A stretch of 64,000 bases of DNA from Rugalucina vietnamica. Taxonomy: Eukaryota > Mollusca > Bivalvia > Lucinida > Lucinidae. Positions 57,742 to 64,000 of this stretch are shown piece by piece. Location: the NCBI GenBank assembly GCA_964017185.1, contig OZ024875.1:29955456-30019455 (forward strand), in the 5' to 3' direction. Within the stretch, counting starts at the first letter, position 1, and each line of letters opens with the position of its first letter. A program made the translations under genes and the position numbers. The notes beneath the pieces are model-generated. The model was not told the DNA's origin, did not search any database, and worked only from the letters and a program-made list of their open reading frames with translations.

Positions 57742-60700
57742 TCACACTTTGGGGTTTGGATTAAAATGTCTATTTATAGATCCTGGCATGTAGTCCGAGT
57801 TCAAACTTCCGGGAACAAAAGTGGGATTTTTTTCAAAGTGAGTGCTATCAAAACTGCCGCTATCACTAAAGTTGTCCATACTGTCACGGTGTTTGTCGGC
57901 GGAGGCCTGGTAAGGGAGACTGACTGTGTCCTCTTCAACCCCCTCGTCTTGTTGATATTTGTACGAGAGGATACTCGGCTGGGCTGTTCTGCAATGTAAA
58001 ATGATAATACACCACAACCTCTTTATAACACTATTGTTGAGGTCCAAGCCAATTTCCGTGTTAGCTATCCAATCCGTGTTATAATGAGAGTAAAATGTAC
58101 ACTGAAAAAAAGTTATAAGAGGCCACTTTTCAAACTCATTTTTTGTAACTAAGCCATGTTCAAAATTGCACGATCTTTAGTCTAAAAACGTGTCTTTCAA
58201 GTAAGTAAAGTTTCAAAGTGTTCAGAAATAATTTTCTTTCACTAAACGCGATTTTTGAGTAAAAATGCAAAAATCAATGTTTTTGAATAAAACATTTGAT
58301 AAAGCACAACATTAATTGAAATTATGAGCGGGTGTCATCAAAGGGGCCCTTCCGGCTTGGAAAAACATCAAACATTCGAATTTTCTCTACTGGTAGACTT
58401 TCTGCGCATTTTCAAAAATCGCTAATTTTGAGATTTTTTGAAAAATTCATCAATGTGCCTCTTAAACATGTTAATCGCAATTAAATTCACTTGATGAAGC
58501 CTGGAAATGAGAGATATAACCCGAGTGAGCTATTTTAGACTATTTTCGAGGACCAACAGGTCACGGCTGACGCACCCTTCCGGTTTCAATGCCAATTTTT
58601 AACGAACAAAATAGCGAAATTTATGGATGATTTTTCAAATTTTCAAAGTTTATCAGAGTTTATCAGAGTCTAGTATTATACCATAATACTCGCTGAAAAT
58701 TTCAATTCCATACTGCTGATAATAATGCAACCAGAGATGAACAAAGTTTGTATGCAAATTGCATACAAAAAGCTGAATTCATGTTATTCATGTTGCTATC
58801 TTCTTGCATGTACAAAACAGAAATGAAGATTCTTATTGCAGCAACACATCTGATTTAATTTTATCTTGCATCATGGTAGTCAGTAGCACTTTCAAATAAA
58901 TTAAAATGTAAAACACAATGTCATAATATGACATTTAATTTGATGATAATAAAGTGTGATTTTCGAAAAGAGGGTACCTTTACTCATGCTTCGACTGCGT
59001 GAGACATATCACGCATTTTGGAATGCAGACACTCTCAGAGCCACTGTTAGACATTGTTTTATTAATTTGATCATGAATTTTAATTGATCGTAATTTACTT
59101 TCTGAAATAGAAGAAAAAATATGAGGTGGCCTCTTATAACTTTTTTTCAGTGTATAGACATATAGCAAAAATAGTCTAAAATGACCCATTGGGGTCCAAC
59201 AATGATCAGTGTTATATCCAAAACTGTGTTGTAACGAAGCATGTTGTAAAGAGGTCCAGGTGTATTACCATCCTGTCATTCTAAAGACAGATTATGCTAA
59301 CCTTACTTAATTCTTGTATAAGAACCATTTTCAATTGCCCAAGTCTCTTTTTTATTTATTTTTTTTTTAGTCAACTAAATATTCAGTTTTCAAGATTACT
59401 TCAGCTCATATGAGATGAGTCAATCAGTAGGTGGGGTGAAAACAGGAGAATGCACAAGCAGAACTAAGCTTGTCTCACATGTGCCCAGTGTGGGGCTTGA
59501 ACCCACACCAGATACAGCGTTAAGATATTCAAATTATTAAGCTCATTAATAAAATCAGCGCTCTTAACCACTCCACCAAATTAAGATTTGGTAAATAAAA
59601 TAATTCAATAGAAAAAAGCAGCTGTTAGCTAATGGCTAGAGAAATGTGTTTCAAGTACTGGTCCTGAAGTTATAAAACTTTTTTCATGCTCAGCTCAGCT
59701 GAGCTTGAAATTTAAAATCCTCATAAATACTGAAATAGCCCAAATATATTGAAACTGAAGGTTTAGAACTCCAAAGCCTGTAATTTATCCTGCTTATAAA
59801 TGATAAAATGCCAACAATTGTTGGCATTTTAACATTTATGAGCAGTTTAAATTTTATGCTCAGCTGAGATGAGCATGAAAAAAGTTTTATAACCTTGAGG
59901 CCTGGTTAAACTGCCTCCCAGGATGCTTGCTCAGGAGCAGTTATGTTAGAATAAAGATATCAGCCATTTTGCCACGGACATATGAGCCGCATCCCGAGAA
60001 AACCGGTCTTACAGACTTCTGACCAGGTCTGACACAAACCGGTCTGTACAGTCACAGAAGATGGCTAGAAGCTTGAAATTTCGGATTTAGGAAGAAAAGG
60101 AATTGTATTACCCGAGTAGCGAAAACAAAGGCGCTGATGAGCTGTGCAGTTACTGCACAGCTGATCTACGCCTTTGTTTTCGCATAGGCAAATATCCGGA
60201 TTTCTCATGACGTGGCTCATATGGCATTAGATCAACCTTGTCGACAAAATTTAAAGTATTCAAACAACTTACTTGAAAAATTCTCTCAGGAAAGTGCCAT
60301 AGACCAGAGGATGAAAACACGTAAAATATAAATAGGTTGTGGCATCTACAACACTGGAAACAGAAATAAGGAAGAAATCAATATTATGCATTTAACAAAT
60401 AGGCCTTCACATGTGAAAACCCAGCAATCTGGGCCAAAACAAACCAGCCTGTAGTTTCAGAAGCAGGATAAGAACTTTCGGATTAAGTAAGATGAGGCAT
60501 CATAATACCTATGGAGTGAAGCTGATCTGCACCTTTGTTTTCGCATAGGCGAAAATCCAGTTTTCTCATGATGTGGCTCATATTGAACCTGCCCCTTTGT
60601 TGAAACAACAGCAAAAGCAGGCAATTGGCAAATGTTTGAACTGTGCCCACTCGAAAAATTACTATGTAAGGTAACATAGGTTTCACGCTCATTTCGTCAC

Positions 60701-62415
60701 ATTTCATTTGTTGCATCAATCTGCCATGTAAGAAATTCAGTTGCATCATGGGTATATAGGGTGAAGTAGTCAAAGCAAAAGTTGAAGTAGTCAATGCAAA
60801 CATTTGGTGAAGAAATCAAAATAAAACTTAGATCTCTTAAGAGCAGCGAACATATTAACCAGAAAGGGGATGGGCCATACCGCAGTTTCGGCCACCCAAG
60901 CCTCTTCAGTGACCCTATAGATTTGGCAACATGGAGCATAATAGGGGAATTACTGTAATTTTGCAACTTTCAACAGGGTAGTCGAAACAAAGACTAGTAT
61001 AATCCGAATGGAACCAAATATAATAAACGTTCAATAGAAAATGAATCTATTCCGATTTCTAGTAAGTCTACAATTCCATATCCACTTACCAGAGTCCATT
61101 GAGAGTCCCTGTGTATAACAAACTGCTTCCAATGGTTTGACATAAATTCAATATCGCAAGAAACAAGGCATAGTAGTAGAATGACTTTTTAGCTGAAATA
61201 CAGTATATGGAGAAAATGGAAGCTGTATTCTTTAATATTTCTTTATCAGCATTTAAGAAAAGCACAGCAACAGAATACATGATTTATAATGCCTACAAAA
61301 AAGCCTAACAAGCCATTTTTGTACAATCTTGTGTAGTGTGTACTGTTTGTAGCTTATCAAAATGATCAAGCTACTGCTTTTGGCAAATTGCTGGTCTGCG
61401 CCTTTGTTTTTGCATATACAGATTGTTGTTTTTCTGATGTCAGACTTTTTTGCAAGAACACACTTATAACCAAATTATTTTTCTCCTTATTCTCTGGTCA
61501 AAAACCTGTCCAGCAGACGCCCAAAGTAAGGCTTGTTTTAAACCAAACTGACCTAACTAATCATTTGTCAATTTTTAAGAGGCAACTCAAGCTTTTAAAG
61601 ACTTACATGGCAGATTCAGCCTCTCTCTGAGTTTTGTCCAAGGTAAAATGAAAACCAAAGTATATGTCTGAAAAAAATAAAAATAGAAACATTCAAAACT
61701 ATAAATCAGCTGACAATAACCTGCTATTAACTCTTTATTTTCCATCAGGATAACATTTCCGTGTAATATATACCCCCTTATACCCCACGTTTATATAGCA
61801 AGCCTGGGGTATGCAGGGGTATACCCATGTTTCTTATTTTTGCTCCAAAACATAGATTTTGGGTACCCACAATCTATGTTTTGAGCAAACATAAGAAAAA
61901 TATCAAACATTTTCCACTGAAAATTTTCATTTTCTACAACAATAAAAATCTATGTATATTGCACAGTTGTGTTTTTATAATGAATAACCTGCTATTAACT
62001 CCTTATTTTCACTTCAAATTATCTCTACTCATTAACAGCCTTGCTTAAGACCTCAAATACAGAAATGATCATGTCTGATACAGCTCAAAGCCTCTTGAAT
62101 AAAAATTTAAGACCTATCTTGTAGCTTATGCTTTTCATAAATAAATTACACCCTATCTATTTTTAGAGGCAGTAATTTTGGTATTTGCCCAATTTCTTCA
62201 AAATTAGCTTCAATTTGAACTTACAACAAAGAAAAATGCTGAAGTTGACATCCAGAACACCATACCACCATGCCCAAATACATCATAGTTTGAGTTGGGC
62301 ACTAACTGTTCATTGTTTACAAACTCCAGAGTGCCCTGTGTTCCCGAGTAGATGAGAGCCAATATAGCAGTGACCAGGAGTACTCTCTGTATACTCTTCT
62401 TACTATCAAGGTGAC
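57742..62415 (-). CDS. TPRA1: TPRA1-like seven-transmembrane protein, 3' five exons
   Basis: Exons read on the minus strand: 62415-62225, 61667-61607, 61192-61090, 60353-60273, 57988-57742. All phases agree and give the last 227 or so residues. Human TPRA1 is 373 residues, so the N-terminal third lies beyond the right edge. Four hydrophobic segments are seen: VLLVTAILALIYSG, VFWMSTSAFFFVTYTLVFIL, YYYALFLAILNLCQTIG and CVVDATTYLYFTCFHPLVYG. Family landmarks include YDVFGHGG, the FLREFF motif after the last helix and a cytoplasmic tail with GSIN near the end. The protein belongs to the Tmemb_40/GPR175 group, a poorly characterised seven-helix membrane protein; GPCR-like signalling has been proposed. 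The last intron carries at least six repeats. Confidence 0.93.
58015..59270. repeat. Dispersed repeat, AACCTCTTTATAACACTA family, split (TPRA1 intron)
   Basis: Left part 58015-58099, right part 59153-59270. Matches 20850-21050, where no insertion is present. Confidence 0.88.
58100..59152. mobile_element. 1053-bp TA-inserting TIR element
   Basis: TIRs CACTGAAAAAAAGTTATAAG and CTTATAACTTTTTTTCAGTG, extending through AGGCCAC. TA on both sides; the copy near 20940 shows the empty site with a single TA. The features fit a Tc1/mariner-type non-autonomous element. No transposase frame in the interior. Confidence 0.94.
59482..59586 (-). other. tRNA-like sequence with A and B boxes
   Basis: Minus strand: TGGTGGAGTGG fits the A box, GGTTCAAGCC the B box, and GTGTGGGTTCAAGCCCCACAC forms a T-arm-like hairpin (20 of 21 bases shown by position 59488-59508). 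The boxes are about 77 bp apart, longer than in a plain tRNA, so this is a tRNA pseudogene, a SINE head or, less likely, an intron-containing tRNA. Confidence 0.45.
59669..59894. mobile_element. Foldback element GTTATAAAAC/GTTTTATAAC, uninterrupted copy
   Basis: Outer arms GTTATAAAACTTTTTTCATG and CATGAAAAAAGTTTTATAAC. Internal CAGCTCAGCTGAGC and CCAACAATTGTTGG palindromes. Gives the empty site for the nested MITE at 25737. Confidence 0.9.
59984..60218. mobile_element. GAGCCGC foldback MITE, copy 17 (TPRA1 intron)
   Basis: GAGCCGCA...GTGGCTC flanked by ATAT. Centre CTGTGCAG/CTGCACAG. Confidence 0.93.
60405..60579. mobile_element. GAGCCGC foldback MITE, copy 18, degraded
   Basis: Left end and one arm of the centre are lost; the right half (GAAGCTGATCTGCACC...ATGTGGCTC) is clear. 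A further fragment of about 45 bp is at 61395-61437. Confidence 0.78.
60822..61010. repeat. Dispersed repeat, AAGAGCAGCGAACATATTAA family
   Basis: Matches 7768-7955 over its length. Confidence 0.82.
61748..61975. mobile_element. ACATAGATTGTGGGTA palindromic MITE, copy 5 (TPRA1 intron)
   Basis: Lacks the central GCCTCGCCGAGGC palindrome; the two CATAGATT arms are separated by only a few bases (61851-61883). Outer blocks are intact. Confidence 0.88.
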
Positions 62416-62462
62416 CTGAAAATAGATAACAAACGAAACCATAGACTTATTACAACAAGAAC

Positions 62463-63352
62463 TCCGCGGAGGTCGATATCGCACCTGCATCGGGCAAAGT
62501 CAATAGACCATGAAATATAGTTCAAGGGCACCGGGTCAAGGTGCGTGCTTGAAGGGCATGTCAAGGACAATTACTATGCAAGGTTTCAGACTCGCAGCTA
62601 TCTCTGATGTTGAGAAAACCAAACTTCGACGTAAAAAGTTTCAAAGTCAGTGGACCGTGAAATATAGGTCAAGAGCACCGGGTCAAGGTGTGTGCTTGAA
62701 GGGTATGTCAAGGACATTTACTATGCAAGGTTTCAGACTTGCAGCTATCTCTCATGTCGAGAAAACCAAACTTCGCCGTAAAAAGTTTCAAAGTCAGTGG
62801 ACCGTGAAATATAGGTCAAGTGCACCAGGTCAAGGTGCATGCTTGAAGGGTATGTCAAGGACATTTACTATGCAAGGTTTCAGACTTGCAGCTATCTCTG
62901 ATGTCGAGAAAACCAAACTTCGACGTAAAAATTTTCAAAGTCAGTGGACCGTGAAATATAGGTCAAGGGCACCAAGTTAAGGTGCGTGCTTGAAGGGTAT
63001 GTCAAGGACAATTACTATGCAAGGTTTCAGACTCGCAGCTATCTCTGATGTCGAGAAAACCAAACTTCGACGTAAATGTTGACAAAACTTCGACGTAAAA
63101 TTTTTTAAAGTCAGTGGACCGTGAAATATAGGTCAAGGGCACCAGGTTAAGGTGCGTGCTCGAAGGGTATGTCAGGGACAATTACTATGCAAGGTTTCAG
63201 ACTCGCAGCTATCTCTGATGTTGAGAAAACCAAACTTCGACGTAAATGTTGACGGACGAACGAACGAACGAACGAACGCACGGACGAACGAACGAACGGA
63301 CAGAAATTTGGACTCCTATATCGCACCCTGCTATAAGCAGGTGCGATAAAAA
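62463..63352. repeat. 147-bp tandem repeat inside short TIRs
   Basis: About five units of 147 bp (TGGACCGTGAAATATAGGTC at 62651 and 62798). 147 is a multiple of three, so a 156-codon frame runs through (62510-62980). The array ends in GAAC simple sequence (63253-63299). The outer sequences TATCGCACCTGC (62477) and GCAGGTGCGATA (63337) are inverted repeats, so the whole block looks like one mobile unit. Similar in organisation to the arrays at 27.3 and 53 kb. Confidence 0.88.
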
Positions 63353-63625
63353 CATTCCCGTGCAATGTGGAGATCTTTTTTTTCAGCTGTAAAAACTGAA
63401 AAATTTCATTGGAAAAAATTTGACACTTTTAATATTTTGCTCAAAACATTGATTGTGGGTGCACATTAAATCTGCCTCGCCGAGGCGATTCTAGTGAGTA
63501 CCCACAATCTATGTTTTGGATCAAAATTAAGAAATATAGGTATACCCCTGTATACCCCAGTTTTACCTTATAAAAGTGGGATATAAGGGGGTATTCATTA
63601 CACTGACATGTTTTCCTGATGTTAT
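63353..63625. mobile_element. ACATAGATTGTGGGTA palindromic MITE, copy 6
   Basis: Reverse orientation. Central TGCCTCGCCGAGGCGATT, then CCCACAATCTATGTTTTGG, AGGTATACCCCTGTATACCC and a terminal ATTACACTGACATGTTTTCC. Confidence 0.9.
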
Positions 63626-64000
63626 TTTCCTTCCTAACAATCAAAACATGATGCAGTTTTCCCACAAATTAATTACTGTGATCAAATGATGCTGAAGGTT
63701 GTTGAATTCCAATCATTTGACATAGCTGAGCTTATATTTTGGACTATTTTCTAAATTACTTTTGACACTTAAGATTTGCTACAATCATCCTTGCGGTCAA
63801 ACATGGGCAGAATAGACATTATGCACTGGCAAACTGCCTCTAGATGCCTTGTCAAGGAAGGGTTTTGTATATGTCAGGTTACTACCCAGTTTGAAATGAC
63901 CACGGTTGCTTGCTGACTGGCTATTTAACCCATATTAGACGAATGGATTTTCCCATCATTATAAATTGGGTGAGTCCACTTTCATTTTTAGGGGTGTTAG
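63626..64000. other. No gene seen; partial dispersed repeat at the right edge
   Basis: 63938-64000 starts a copy of the GACGAATGGA...TTTTAGGGG family (see 48130 and 55718), cut by the window. If TPRA1 exons continue to the right, this is intron. Confidence 0.5.

Noticed and set aside
61388-61630. 80-codon plus-strand frame in a TPRA1 intron
   Set aside because: It runs antisense over the TPRA1 exon 61607-61667 and through a MITE fragment; only a weak resemblance to LINE C-termini (FKRQLKLLKTY).
62510-62980. 156-codon open frame with 49-residue repeats
   Set aside because: It is produced by a 147-bp tandem repeat of DNA; no start context, splice signals or domain, and adjoining units are interrupted.

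Overview
The window is nuclear DNA from an animal, most probably a bivalve mollusc or another lophotrochozoan. Four host genes can be read, all with animal-type spliced exons (GT-AG introns, conserved phases). They sit in AT-rich DNA packed with short palindromic transposons, satellite DNA and decayed retrotransposons. The species was not identified; the bivalve call is an inference from the repeat style, the RING-less B-box/NHL-like gene and the animal orthologues.

Host genes in order: (1) METAP2 (+), 11 exons from 13590 to 25396, a complete 475-residue methionine aminopeptidase 2 with every metal ligand present. A degraded in-frame copy of part of its ninth exon lies directly downstream of that exon. 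(2) An intron-less B-box/coiled-coil/NHL-like (TRIM-type) coding exon (-), 29332-30966. (3) A four-exon gene (+), 47087-51586, predicted to join a CRIB (Cdc42/Rac-binding) motif, a short coiled coil, a CARD and probably a second death-fold domain. This is the least familiar architecture here. (4) The 3' five exons of TPRA1 (-), 62415 to 57742, a seven-transmembrane protein whose 5' end lies beyond the right edge.

Repeats by region: 1-2437 is a 70-bp satellite with a higher-order period of about 979 bp. 2.6-13.5 kb holds a 1.9-kb long-TIR element, LINE fragments and hairpin MITEs. 13.6-25.4 kb is METAP2 with transposons in nearly every intron. 27.3-28.2 kb and 53.0-54.1 kb are diverged tandem repeats of about 150-160 bp. 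31-35 kb has several TIR elements, one carrying six copies of a 16-bp palindrome. 35.0-37.1 kb is a near-perfect inverted duplication with tRNA-like segments. 37.1-44.1 kb is a Ty3/gypsy element with an intact pol, cut at its 5' end by a LINE. 62.46-63.35 kb is a 147-bp tandem repeat between short TIRs.

The dominant repeat is a foldback MITE of about 235 bp (18 copies plus one fragment). Its ends are GAGCCGC...GCGGCTC, it is flanked by 4-bp A/T-only target duplications, and its central palindrome varies between copies with matching changes on both arms. Several nested insertions have a readable empty site elsewhere in the window, which fixes their exact boundaries and target duplications. The four host genes show no operon-like relationship. 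No prokaryotic feature, CRISPR array or rRNA was seen.
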